DNA of 11,002 nt from positions 1 to 11,002 of the forward strand of contig JAEUMC010000382.1 of assembly GCA_016793415.1 (NCBI GenBank), given 5' to 3'. Below are positions 1 to 6,657 of the stretch, in pieces (position 1 is the stretch's first letter; each line of letters starts with the position of its first letter). The translations under genes were made by a program, and so were the position numbers. Source of the stretch: Devosia sp. (GTDB lineage: Bacteria > Pseudomonadota > Alphaproteobacteria > Rhizobiales > Devosiaceae). The notes below the pieces were generated by a model that was given only the letters and a program-made list of their open reading frames with translations, was not told the DNA's origin and searched no databases.

Positions 1-239
1 GATCCAATGCGCTGATGGCTTCGATCGCCGACGACAGCCGGCAGCAGGCGGGCTCGATCGACGAGGTCAACGCCGCGGTGCGGCAGCTCGACGAGATGAC
101 CCAGCACAATGCCGCGCTGGTCGAGGAGATCAATGCAGCGATCGAGCAGACCGAAGCGCAGGCCGGGGAAGTCGACGGCATTGCCGACATCTTCACCGTC
201 GATGCCGGCGTCGCAGGACGTCCGCTGCGCGCAGCATGA
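1..239 (+). CDS. Methyl-accepting chemotaxis protein, C-terminal fragment (5' end outside the window)
   Basis: This is the last 78 codons (from base 3) of a chemotaxis receptor that begins left of the window. The visible part is the end of the cytoplasmic signalling coiled coil, descending helix, with Q/E-rich heptads ([24 protein letters not shown]). It matches the equivalent part of the next gene almost residue for residue, with base 3 aligning to base 2488, so the two receptors are paralogues in tandem. After the coiled coil there is only a short tail ending in GRPLRAA. There is no aromatic xWxxF pentapeptide, so this receptor would not tether CheR or CheB by itself. By analogy it signals through CheW and CheA at the inner membrane. 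Its sensor domain and ligand cannot be judged. The family call is firm. Confidence 0.93.
   Translation, partial: SNALMASIADDSRQQAGSIDEVNAAVRQLDEMTQHNAALVEEINAAIEQTEAQAGEVDGIADIFTVDAGVAGRPLRAA
3..201 (+). repeat. Paralogous repeat, copy 1 (receptor 3' end; copy 2 at 2488-2686)
   Basis: Bases 3-201 align without gaps to 2488-2686, an offset of 2485. Blocks such as the region around 90-165 are nearly identical. Both copies encode the same part of the receptor coiled coil. This is duplication of a receptor gene, not a mobile repeat, but it is long and similar enough to allow recombination between the genes. Confidence 0.8.
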
Positions 240-246
240 CGGTTTC

Positions 247-267
247 GCCGGCGGCGCCGCCGCCGGC
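247..267 (+). terminator. GC-only hairpin after the first receptor gene
   Basis: There is a perfect 9-bp stem (gccggcggc, 247-255, with gccgccggc, 259-267) and a 3-base loop, 8 bases after the stop codon at 239. No T-tract follows, so it is not a classic intrinsic terminator. It may slow or end transcription with Rho, or protect the 3' end of the mRNA. The rest of the gap to base 402 holds no convincing gene. It has a possible -35 hexamer TTGACG at 310-315 but no good -10, so a separate promoter for the next gene is only possible. Confidence 0.35.
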
Positions 268-402
268 CGTCCCCTTCCAGGCGGAAGTCGCGCCGGGAGA
301 AGCCATCGTTTGACGCGATGTTAACGCTGGCATGGTTTGGTCGACGCTGGACGCAGAATGCATTTCAGCTTGTCGACACTCCAGAAGGACTACGACCTCT
401 CC

Positions 403-2832
403 ATGCCCGCCAAACCTATATTCAAGCTGCCGACGCTCAAGCTTCGGGGCAAGATCGTGCTTGCCGCAGCGGCCGTGTTCACGGCGGCGATCTCCGGCGC
501 GCTGTTCTATGTCGTGACTTCGACCAGCCAGCGAGCCATTGCCAGCGCCGACGAGCTGCTGACCAGCCTGGCGCAGACCGAGGCGGCGAAGGTGGAGGTC
601 GTGCTCAAGGAGCACTCGGCAGTGGCCGACTCGATTGCCCACACGCTCAGTTCGCTGATCGCGTCGCCCGGCGTCACCTCGGCGACCTACAAGGATATGT
701 TCGAGCGCCAGATCGGCGTGGTGCCGAATGCGGTGGGCATCTGGTCGCTGCTCACCCCCGACGCGCCCACGGCGGGTAATGCCGAACTGATGGCATCGCA
801 ATTCGCACTGCCCGGTGGCTATTTCGGTCCCAGCATCACGCGCGACATGAAAACTGGCGCCACGAGCTGGGGCGGGCTCGACCTGTCGACGGAGAACGGC
901 TTCCAGAACTGGTTCCTCGATCCGCTGGCCAAGGGGTCGCCGTCGCTGATCGGGCCATATCTCTACGACAAGATGCTCTACACCTCGAGCACCTCGGTGG
1001 TGCGCGATGCCGGCGGCAAGGCCGTCGGCCTGGTTGGTGTCGACTACAATGGCGGCGTGTTTGCCGAACTGATCGGCCAGCACCGTCCGCTCGGCACCGG
1101 CTGGGTCGGGATCATCAATGCCGACGGCAACTGGGTGGTGCCGCCGGATCCGGCGCTGATCGGCCAGCCGGCCAACGATGCCGCGGGTCAGGCTGCGATC
1201 GCCGGCGCCGATGCGGGCGATTATCACGCCAGCGTTCCGGTCGAGGGGCAGCAATGGCGGCTCACCGCGATCAATCTGCCGCTGCCGCAGTTCGGCATCG
1301 AGTGGACCGTGATGGTCGCCGTTCCGGAGGGCACGCTGCTTGCCGCTGCCGTGGCGGAGCGCAACATGCTGATCGCCGGCGGCCTCGTGGTGTTCGGTCT
1401 GGGGCTGGTGGCGTTCTTCCTGCTCGGCAGCTCGATCGCCAAGCCGGTGAGCCGGATGACCGCGGTGATGCGCAAGATCGTCGATGGCGACTATCAGGTC
1501 GCGGTGCCGTACAACGCCCGTCGCGATGAGATCGGCGACATGGCGAAGGCCGTCGAGGTGTTCCGTGCCAACGGCCTCAAGGTTGCCGAGATGACGGAAG
1601 CCGAAGCGGCGCGGATCATCCGCGACCAGGAGGCGCGTACCGCGATGATGGCCGAGCTGCAGAAGGCGTTCGGCCAGGTGGTGGATGCGGCGGTGGCCGG
1701 CGACTTCTCGCGCCGGGTGGAGACCGAGTTCCCCGATCGCGAGCTGAATGCGATTGCCGGCTCGATCAACAACCTCGTTGCCACCGTCGATCGCGGCCTC
1801 GGCGAGACCGGCGAAGTGCTGGCGGCGCTGGCCGATACCAACCTCACCAAGCGGATGGAAGGCGAGTATGAGGGCGCCTTCGCCCGGTTGCGCGACGACA
1901 CCAATGCGGTGGGCGACAAGCTCAGCCAGATCGTCGGGCAGCTCAAGGAAACCTCGCGCTCGCTGAAGACGGCGACCGGGGAAATCCTCTCGGGCGCCAA
2001 CGACCTCTCTGAACGCACCACCAAGCAGGCGGCGACGATCGAGGAGACCTCGGCGGCGATGGAACAGCTGTCGACCACCGTGTTGCAGAACGCCGAGCGG
2101 GCCCGCGAGGCGAGCGAAGTGGCGAGCACTGTCACCCGCACCGCCGAAGAGGGTGGCCAGGTGATGGGCGACGCCAATGCGGCGATGGAGCGGATCACGC
2201 AATCGTCGGCCAAGATTTCCAACATCATCGGGCTGATCGACGACATCGCCTTCCAGACCAACCTCCTCGCGCTCAACGCCTCGGTGGAAGCGGCGCGCGC
2301 CGGTGATGCCGGCAAGGGCTTTGCGGTGGTGGCGGTGGAAGTGCGGCGGCTGGCGCAGTCGGCGGCCAGCGCCTCATCGGAAGTGAAGGCGCTGATCGAG
2401 CAATCGGGCACGGAAGTGAAGACCGGCTCGAAGCTGGTGGCGGACGCCGCGGCGCGGCTGGTCGCCATGCTGGAAGCCGCGCGTTCGAGCAACCTGCTGA
2501 TGGACGGCATCGCACGTGACAGCCGCGAGCAGGCCTCGGCGATCGAAGAGGTGAACACCGCGGTGCGCCAGCTCGACGAGATGACGCAGCACAATGCGGC
2601 GCTGGTCGAAGAGACCAATGCGGCGATCGAGCAGACCGACGGGCAGGTGAACGAGCTCGACCGGATCGTCGATATCTTCACCATCTCGGGGGCTCCGCAG
2701 CAGCAGCGGGTGGTGCAGGTGGCGCCGCCGGCCCGCGGCATCAAGGGGCTGCAGGAGCGGGTGAAGAAAGCCGCGAGCTCCTACCTGAGCCAGGGCAATG
2801 CCGCGATCGACAAGGACTGGGCGGAATTCTGA
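403..2832 (+). CDS. Methyl-accepting chemotaxis protein with periplasmic Cache-type sensor, HAMP modules and DWAEF tail
   Basis: A complete inner-membrane chemoreceptor of 809 residues. A short basic N-terminus leads into TM1 (about residues 17-38). A periplasmic region of about 280 residues follows, with a dCache-like pattern ([14 protein letters not shown], a [14 protein letters not shown] strand pair). TM2 lies at about 322-346 and HAMP at about 343-394. Further HAMP-like helices ([31 protein letters not shown]) precede the signalling hairpin. Its tip, around [22 protein letters not shown] (about 612-633), is the CheA/CheW contact. The protein ends in DWAEF, a CheR/CheB-docking type pentapeptide. 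Start: ATG 403 has GAAGGA 14-19 bases upstream and gives a normal N-terminus. In-frame ATG 358 and TTG 337 would add 15 or 22 atypical residues. The ligand is unknown; Cache domains often bind amino or organic acids. It lies directly behind a paralogous receptor. Confidence 0.95.
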   Translation: MPAKPIFKLPTLKLRGKIVLAAAAVFTAAISGALFYVVTSTSQRAIASADELLTSLAQTEAAKVEVVLKEHSAVADSIAHTLSSLIASPGVTSATYKDMFERQIGVVPNAVGIWSLLTPDAPTAGNAELMASQFALPGGYFGPSITRDMKTGATSWGGLDLSTENGFQNWFLDPLAKGSPSLIGPYLYDKMLYTSSTSVVRDAGGKAVGLVGVDYNGGVFAELIGQHRPLGTGWVGIINADGNWVVPPDPALIGQPANDAAGQAAIAGADAGDYHASVPVEGQQWRLTAINLPLPQFGIEWTVMVAVPEGTLLAAAVAERNMLIAGGLVVFGLGLVAFFLLGSSIAKPVSRMTAVMRKIVDGDYQVAVPYNARRDEIGDMAKAVEVFRANGLKVAEMTEAEAARIIRDQEARTAMMAELQKAFGQVVDAAVAGDFSRRVETEFPDRELNAIAGSINNLVATVDRGLGETGEVLAALADTNLTKRMEGEYEGAFARLRDDTNAVGDKLSQIVGQLKETSRSLKTATGEILSGANDLSERTTKQAATIEETSAAMEQLSTTVLQNAERAREASEVASTVTRTAEEGGQVMGDANAAMERITQSSAKISNIIGLIDDIAFQTNLLALNASVEAARAGDAGKGFAVVAVEVRRLAQSAASASSEVKALIEQSGTEVKTGSKLVADAAARLVAMLEAARSSNLLMDGIARDSREQASAIEEVNTAVRQLDEMTQHNAALVEETNAAIEQTDGQVNELDRIVDIFTISGAPQQQRVVQVAPPARGIKGLQERVKKAASSYLSQGNAAIDKDWAEF
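2488..2686 (+). repeat. Paralogous repeat, copy 2 (inside the complete receptor gene)
   Basis: This is the partner of the repeat at 3-201, encoding the descending helix of the receptor's cytoplasmic hairpin. After the repeat the genes diverge. Copy 1 stops within about a dozen codons, while copy 2 continues for almost 50 codons through a proline- and glutamine-containing linker to DWAEF. Confidence 0.8.
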
Positions 2833-2862
2833 GCCGCCCAATTCTGATCCACCAAATGCTGA

Positions 2863-2884
2863 GCGGCTCACAATTGTGAGCCGC
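2863..2884. promoter_or_regulatory. Perfect 22-base palindrome after the receptor gene
   Basis: The half gcggctcacaa (2863-2873) is followed directly by its exact reverse complement ttgtgagccgc (2874-2884). The sequence tgagccgcc at 2877-2885 also occurs at 2830-2838 across the receptor stop codon. The left arm gcggctca could therefore pair with either copy, giving mutually exclusive folds. With no loop spacer and no T-tract it suits a DNA operator for a dimeric repressor, or a Rho-type 3' end, better than an intrinsic terminator. No nearby gene in the window is an obvious regulator. Confidence 0.5.
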
Positions 2885-2894
2885 CAGCGATAAC

Positions 2895-2913
2895 CCTGAC
2901 ACTCGGTGTCAGG
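2895..2913 (+). other. Short perfect hairpin in the leader before the ABM-like gene
   Basis: An 8-bp stem cctgacac / gtgtcagg closes a 3-base loop (tcg). It sits between the 22-base palindrome and the Shine-Dalgarno hairpin. Its left flank, aaccct (2892-2897), could instead pair with agggtt (2951-2956) in the right arm of the next hairpin, so a switch between two folds is conceivable. No known riboswitch class is recognised. Confidence 0.4.
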
Positions 2914-2924
2914 TGACCCATGCG

Positions 2925-2957
2925 AAACCCTCTCCGGCGTTACAACGGAGAGGGTTT
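2925..2957 (+). promoter_or_regulatory. Hairpin burying the Shine-Dalgarno of the ABM-like gene
   Basis: A perfect 12-bp stem joins aaaccctctccg (2925-2936) to cggagagggttt (2946-2957) around a 9-base loop. The right arm contains GGAGAGGG (2947-2954), which is the ribosome binding site for the ATG at 2963, 8 bases on. One more T then G follows (tttt ends at 2958), so the element also resembles an intrinsic terminator with a short U-tract. Either way it would limit expression of the gene behind it. As RNA it could act as a thermometer, a protein-bound switch, or a simple damper. Confidence 0.55.
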
Positions 2958-2962
2958 TGTAC

Positions 2963-3262
2963 ATGACCCAGACACTCGAACTCGTCACCTTCCGGCTGGC
3001 CCGCGGCAGCGGCCAGCAGTTCATCGATGCCAATGCGGCGATCAGCGACTGGCTGAAGCGGCAACCGGGGTTCGTGTCGCGTCACCTCGCCGAGCGCGAC
3101 GACGGCAGCTATGTCGACATCGTGTTCTGGCAGACGCATGAAGCCGCACTGGCGGCCAGCGGGAAAATGATGGAAGAGATGGCCCAGAGCGAGGCCATGA
3201 CCATGATCGATCCTATGGGCCTCGAGATGAGCCATGGCACAATCCGACTCTCGGTCGACTGA
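2963..3262 (+). CDS. ABM-like small protein (dimeric alpha/beta-barrel, antibiotic biosynthesis monooxygenase type)
   Basis: A 99-residue protein starting at ATG 2963 behind the SD GGAGAGGG. The order of elements fits the dimeric alpha/beta-barrel (ABM-like) fold: a first beta strand LELVTFRLARG, a helix (QQFIDANAAISDWLKRQPGF), then paired strands FVSRHLAERDDGSYVDIVFWQTHEAALAA and a closing helix with many Met residues (KMMEEMAQSEAMTM). Family members are small monooxygenases or unassigned stress and heme-related proteins. No catalytic residue is diagnostic, so the substrate cannot be named. An in-frame upstream extension to 2906 exists but would run through the hairpin and lacks an SD. The gene is followed by an overlapping DUF1801 gene, so the two are probably translated together. 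Confidence 0.72.
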   Translation: MTQTLELVTFRLARGSGQQFIDANAAISDWLKRQPGFVSRHLAERDDGSYVDIVFWQTHEAALAASGKMMEEMAQSEAMTMIDPMGLEMSHGTIRLSVD

Positions 3263-3611
3263 AATGGTCGCCGACCTCCTGCAAATCGTGCGGTCCTTCC
3301 CGCAGCCGGTCGCTGACCTGGCGCAGCAGCTGGCGCTGACGCTGCTGTCGGTGCGGCCCGACCTCGACGCCAAGGCGCGGCTCGGCTGGGGCTCGGTCAA
3401 CTACCGGCACCCGAGGGCCGGGTTCGTTTGCGCCATCTTCCCGATGGAGGATCACGTCTCGCTGGTGTTCGAGCATGGCCGGCAGCTGAGCTCGCCGCTG
3501 CTCGAAGGCGACGGCAAGCAGGTACGGTTCATCCGGTTCGAACCGGGCACTGACATCCCCGAGGACGAGATCGCCATCCTCCTCGCCGAGGCCATTGCGC
3601 TCAAGGCGTGA
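3234..3611 (+). CDS. DUF1801 domain protein
   Basis: A 125-residue protein that I read as DUF1801 (YdhG-like fold). Supporting features are the helix VADLLQIVRSFPQPVADLAQQLALTLLSVRPDL, the central GWGSVNYRHPRAGFVCAIFPMEDHVSLVFEHG strands with an aromatic tight turn, and the tail KQVRFIRFEPGTDIPEDEIAILLAEA. Proteins of this family have no settled biochemical role. Start: ATG 3234 has GAG 7 bases upstream and overlaps the previous gene by 29 bases. ATG 3264, just after the previous stop, would give 115 residues and has no SD, so either start is possible. It ends at 3611, only 41 bases before mgsA, which suggests one transcript for the three small genes. Confidence 0.75.
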   Translation: MAQSDSRSTEMVADLLQIVRSFPQPVADLAQQLALTLLSVRPDLDAKARLGWGSVNYRHPRAGFVCAIFPMEDHVSLVFEHGRQLSSPLLEGDGKQVRFIRFEPGTDIPEDEIAILLAEAIALKA

Positions 3612-3621
3612 GCCGTGCAGA

Positions 3622-3648
3622 AAACCTCCGGGACTATCTCGGAGGTTT
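3622..3648 (+). promoter_or_regulatory. Hairpin burying the Shine-Dalgarno of mgsA
   Basis: A perfect 9-bp stem joins aaacctccg (3622-3630) to cggaggttt (3640-3648) around a 9-base loop. The right arm holds the strong SD GGAGG (3641-3645), 7 bases before ATG 3653. The left arm CCTCC is a full anti-SD. The design matches the hairpin at 2925-2957: AAAC at the outer left, CCG / CGG next to a 9-base loop, GTTT at the outer right. No U-tract follows (tttcccc), so a terminator role is unlikely here and translational control is the better reading. Confidence 0.6.
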
Positions 3649-3652
3649 CCCC

Positions 3653-4015
3653 ATGGCGCGGATCGGGCTCGTGGCGCATGACGACAAGAAGGACGAACTG
3701 GTCGCCTGGGCCAAGCTCAATCGGGATAAGCTGGCGCGACACGAGCTGTGGGGCACCGGCACCAGCGGCGGACGGGTTACCGACGGCACCGGTTTGCCGG
3801 TGACTCGGCTGCTCAGCGGCCCGCTGGGCGGCGATGCGCAGCTCGGCGCGATGATCGCCGAGGGGCGGCTCGATGCGCTGATCTTCTTCCAGGATCCGCT
3901 CACCGCCATGCCGCATGATGTCGATATCAAGTCGCTGACGCGGCTGGCGACGCTCTACAACATCCTGTTGGCGCCAAACCACAGAACGGCCGACGCAGTG
4001 CTGTCGGTGCTTTGA
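3653..4015 (+). CDS. mgsA: Methylglyoxal synthase
   Basis: A 120-residue cytoplasmic lyase that converts dihydroxyacetone phosphate to methylglyoxal and phosphate, a bypass of lower glycolysis used when phosphate is low. The sequence follows E. coli MgsA with an offset of 10: H9-D10 in VAHDDKK, the phosphate loop GTGTSG (34-39), SGPLGGD with S55 and the catalytic-type D61, FFQDPL with D81, then H88 and D91 in MPHDVDIKSL. It lacks the C-terminal extension of the 152-residue E. coli enzyme, as many bacterial forms do. Start: ATG 3653 has GGAGG 7 bases upstream. A GTG at 3608 would add 15 residues that include the hairpin and is less likely. Expression may be limited by the SD-masking hairpin at 3622-3648. 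Confidence 0.93.
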   Translation: MARIGLVAHDDKKDELVAWAKLNRDKLARHELWGTGTSGGRVTDGTGLPVTRLLSGPLGGDAQLGAMIAEGRLDALIFFQDPLTAMPHDVDIKSLTRLATLYNILLAPNHRTADAVLSVL

Positions 4016-4047
4016 CCGTCTGGTCAAAGTCTCCACAACCCTATAAG
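4010..4047 (+). promoter_or_regulatory. Operator-like palindrome and -10 element before the liv operon
   Basis: ctttgacc (4010-4017) and ggtcaaag (4022-4029) form an 8-bp inverted repeat around gtct, overlapping the mgsA stop codon. A good -10-like hexamer TATAAG lies at 4042-4047. The TTGACC inside the palindrome is 24 bases from it, too far for a normal -35, so the palindrome is more likely an operator or activator site at the -35 position. It could also act as a weak hairpin at the end of mgsA mRNA. From 4048 to 4163 there is leader sequence with an 8-base palindrome gcatatgc (4093-4100) and no other clear signal. Confidence 0.45.
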
Positions 4048-4163
4048 AGCCGCCCCCAATCGAAACGCGGTGCTTGGTTGACCGGTGTTTGTGCATATGC
4101 GCAGATGACCGCAAAACCGGCACAAGCCGCGAAGAAGAACGATTTCATCAGGACGGGGGCGGG

Positions 4164-4946
4164 GTGTCCTTCGACGCAGTCATCGACGTCAAGAACGTCA
4201 GCAAGCGCTTTGGCGGCTTGCGCGCAGTCAACGATTGTTCGCTCCGGGTCGAGCGTGGCTCGATCACCGGGCTGATCGGGCCGAACGGGGCCGGTAAATC
4301 GACGCTGTTCAACCTGGTCGCGGGCAATATTGTGCCCGACAGCGGGCAGATCCTGTTTGATGGTCAGGATGTTACCGGGTTGAAACCGCATCAGCTGTTT
4401 CATCGCGGCATGCTGCGCACTTTCCAGATTGCGCATGAATTCTCCAACATGACGGCGCTGGAAAACCTGATGATGGTGCCGTCGGGCCAGCCGGGGGAGA
4501 GCCTGGTCAAGACCTGGCTGATGCCCGGCGCCATCAAGGAAGCCGAGCGCCATGTGCGGCAGAAGGCGCTCGACGTCATCGATTTCCTGAAGCTCGGCCA
4601 CGTCAAGCACGAGCTCGCCGGGAACCTGTCGGGTGGGCAGAAGAAGCTGCTCGAGCTCGGCCGCACCATGATGGTCGACGCCAAGGTGGTGCTGCTCGAC
4701 GAAGTGGCGGCGGGCGTCAATCGCACGCTGCTGCAGGATCTGGCCGCCAATATCGAGCGGATGAACCAGGAGCTCGGCTATACCTTCTTCGTCATCGAGC
4801 ACGACATGGATCTGATCGGGCGGCTGTGCGACCCGGTGATCGTCATGGCGCAGGGCGAAAAGATCGCCGAGGGCCCGATGGAGGAAATCCGCGCCAACCC
4901 CGAGATCATCGAGGCCTATTTCGGCTCTCCGGTGGAGGCCGCGTAA
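4164..4946 (+). CDS. livG: Branched-chain amino acid type ABC transporter ATPase (LivG-like)
   Basis: A cytoplasmic ATPase subunit of a LivFGHM-type importer, 260 residues from GTG 4164, a usual LivG length. Motifs in order: Walker A GPNGAGKST (39-47), Q-loop Q88 in RTFQIAHEF, signature LSGGQ (155-159), Walker B VVLLDE (175-180), D-loop AAGVN, and H-loop H213 in VIEHDMDLIG. The usual DEP is DEV here, which is tolerated in LivG proteins. The LivG-specific HEFSNMTALENLMM insertion is present. Start: GTG 4164 has AGGA about 10 bases upstream. However, a +1 frame from ATG 4105 reads MTAKPAQAAKKNDFIRTGAG and would join this protein if one G were added near 4152-4164, so the true N-terminus may be about 20 residues longer. 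Its last base is shared with the start codon of the next gene. Confidence 0.92.
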   Translation: MSFDAVIDVKNVSKRFGGLRAVNDCSLRVERGSITGLIGPNGAGKSTLFNLVAGNIVPDSGQILFDGQDVTGLKPHQLFHRGMLRTFQIAHEFSNMTALENLMMVPSGQPGESLVKTWLMPGAIKEAERHVRQKALDVIDFLKLGHVKHELAGNLSGGQKKLLELGRTMMVDAKVVLLDEVAAGVNRTLLQDLAANIERMNQELGYTFFVIEHDMDLIGRLCDPVIVMAQGEKIAEGPMEEIRANPEIIEAYFGSPVEAA

Positions 4947-5650
4947 TGGCATTGCTCGACATCAAGGACGCCGTCGGCGGTTACGGCGGCGCGCCGATCC
5001 TCAACGGCGTCAACCTCGCCATCGAACAGTCCGATATCGGGGTGATCGTCGGACCGAACGGCGCCGGCAAATCGACGACGCTGAAGGCGATCTTCGGGTT
5101 GCTGAAGGTCACCGAAGGCTCGATCAGCTTCCAGGGCGAAGAAATCCAGAACTCGCTGCCCGACAAGCTGGTGCCCAAGGGGCTGAGCTTCGTGCCGCAG
5201 GAAAAGAACGTCTTCACCTCGATGAGCGTCGAAGAGAACCTCGAGATGGGGGCGTTCACCCGCAGCGACGATTACCGGCCGACCATCGAGTGGGTCTACG
5301 AGATGTTCCCGGTGCTGCGCGAAAAGCGTCGCCAGCCGGCAGGAGAACTGTCGGGCGGACAGCGCCAGATGGTGGCAATGGGCCGGGCGTTGATGAGCCA
5401 GCCCAAGCTGCTCTTGCTCGATGAGCCGTCGGCGGGGCTCTCGCCGCGCTACGTGATCGAGATCTTCGAGCAGATCGTCAAGGTCAACAAGGCGGGCGTC
5501 GCCATCCTGATGGTTGAACAGAATGCGCGGCAGGCGCTGGCGTTCGCGACGCGCGGTTTCGTGCTCGCCACCGGCAAGAACCGCTTCACCGGCACGGGCC
5601 AGGAGCTCATTGCCGATCCCGAAGTCGCCAAGAGCTTCTTGGGGGGCTGA
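4946..5650 (+). CDS. livF: Branched-chain amino acid type ABC transporter ATPase (LivF-like)
   Basis: The second ATPase of the importer, 234 residues. Its ATG overlaps the preceding stop by one base (TAATG), indicating coupled translation. Motifs: Walker A GPNGAGKST (36-44), Q-loop Q85 in FVPQEKNVF, signature LSGGQ (135-139), Walker B LLLLDE (155-160) followed by PSAGLSP, and VEQNARQAL where other ATPases have the H-loop histidine. That Gln is normal for LivF, so LivG would provide the intact histidine of the heterodimer. The PQEKNVFTSMSVEENLEMG block is typical of LivF. It ends 5 bases before the first permease gene. Confidence 0.93.
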   Translation: MALLDIKDAVGGYGGAPILNGVNLAIEQSDIGVIVGPNGAGKSTTLKAIFGLLKVTEGSISFQGEEIQNSLPDKLVPKGLSFVPQEKNVFTSMSVEENLEMGAFTRSDDYRPTIEWVYEMFPVLREKRRQPAGELSGGQRQMVAMGRALMSQPKLLLLDEPSAGLSPRYVIEIFEQIVKVNKAGVAILMVEQNARQALAFATRGFVLATGKNRFTGTGQELIADPEVAKSFLGG

Positions 5651-5655
5651 CGGCA

Positions 5656-6657
5656 ATGAACGAACTGATCTTCTTTTTCAACAATGTCGTCGTCGCCGGC
5701 GTGGTGCTGGGCTCGATCTACGCGGTCGGCGCCATCGGTGTGACGCTGATCTTCGGTATCCTCAGGTTCGCGCATTTCGCCCATGGCGACATGATGACCA
5801 TGGGGGCGTTCATCGCCTTCCTCCTCGCCATGGCGGCGACGGCGCTGGGCATCACCACACCGGTGGTGCCGACCGGCTTCCTGGTGCTGCCGCTGGCGAT
5901 GATCCTCGCGGCGATCATCGCGCTGGGGCTCGACAAGGGCTTCTACGCGCCGTTGCGCAAGCGCGGGGCGCGGCCGGTGACCATGCTGATCGCCTCGATC
6001 GGCGTGACGCTGATCATCCAGGGGCTGATCCGGCTGTTTTTCGGCTCGGGCACCTACTCGTTCTTCGAGACCGAGCAGAAGCAGCTGGTGCGCATCCCGG
6101 TGCCGCTCGAGGGCGTCACCCGCACCATCAACTTTACCCAGCCGCAACTGCTGATGGTGTTGTGCACCGCGGTGGCGGTGCTGGCGCTGCACTTCTTCCT
6201 CACCCGTTCGCGGCTCGGCAAGGCGATGCGCGCCATGGCCGACAACGCCGACCTGGCGCAGGTTTCCGGCATCAACACCAAGCTGGTGGTGCGGGTGACC
6301 TGGATCATCGCCGGCTCGCTCGCGGCGATGGCCGGCACCATGCTGGCGCTTGACGTCAACCTGAAGCCGGACCTGGCGTTCAACATCGTCTTGCCGATCT
6401 TTGCGGCGGCGATCGTCGGCGGGCTTGGGCAATCCTATGGCGCCATTGCCGGCGGCTTCCTGATCGGCTTTGCCGAGACGCTGGCCATCTTCAACTGGTC
6501 GGTGCTGCTCAGGCCGCTCAGCGGTTCGCTGCCGTTCGAACTGCCGGGGACGCTGGCGATCGTGCCGACCGAGTACAAGCTGACCGTCGCCTTCGTGATC
6601 CTCGTGGTGGTGCTGCTGTGGCGCCCGACCGGTATCTTCAAGGGAGCCTCGACATGA
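5656..6657 (+). CDS. livH: Branched-chain amino acid type ABC permease (LivH-like)
   Basis: An integral inner-membrane permease of 333 residues with about eight hydrophobic segments. The N-terminal block GVVLGSIYAVGAIGVTLIFGILRFAHFAHGDMMTMGAF is the LivH hallmark. Later segments include VTMLIASIGVTLIIQGLIRLFFG, LTRSRLGKAMRAMADN (the cytoplasmic loop that docks the ATPase) and VGGLGQSYGAIAGGFLIGFAE. Length is slightly above the common 290-310 because of a longer C-terminal part. It starts 5 bases after the ATPase stop with only a weak SD (the g-rich end of the previous gene), so it relies on coupling. Its stop overlaps the next start (ATGA). Confidence 0.93.
   Translation: MNELIFFFNNVVVAGVVLGSIYAVGAIGVTLIFGILRFAHFAHGDMMTMGAFIAFLLAMAATALGITTPVVPTGFLVLPLAMILAAIIALGLDKGFYAPLRKRGARPVTMLIASIGVTLIIQGLIRLFFGSGTYSFFETEQKQLVRIPVPLEGVTRTINFTQPQLLMVLCTAVAVLALHFFLTRSRLGKAMRAMADNADLAQVSGINTKLVVRVTWIIAGSLAAMAGTMLALDVNLKPDLAFNIVLPIFAAAIVGGLGQSYGAIAGGFLIGFAETLAIFNWSVLLRPLSGSLPFELPGTLAIVPTEYKLTVAFVILVVVLLWRPTGIFKGAST

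Noticed and set aside
247..267. GC-only hairpin as a strong intrinsic terminator
   Set aside because: The stem is perfect but no T-tract follows, so it was kept only as a low-confidence element.
337..402. Longer receptor start at TTG 337 or ATG 358
   Set aside because: The added residues are atypical ahead of TM1, and neither start has a good SD. ATG 403 gives the usual short basic N-terminus, though its own SD spacing is long, so this is a preference and not proof.
193..2202. Open frame of 669 codons on the - strand opposite the complete receptor gene
   Set aside because: It is rich in H, R, G and D with no domain pattern, and it mirrors a certain coding gene. GC-rich codon use removes stop codons from the opposite strand.
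4012..4275. Separate 87-codon gene overlapping the start of livG
   Set aside because: Only its middle (4105-4161) looks like protein; the later part is a shadow of livG. It is better explained as the displaced N-terminus of livG than as an independent gene.
5449..6432. Open frame of 327 codons on the - strand opposite livF and livH
   Set aside because: It is low-complexity (R, H, D, Q) and runs opposite two genes with clear transporter motifs.
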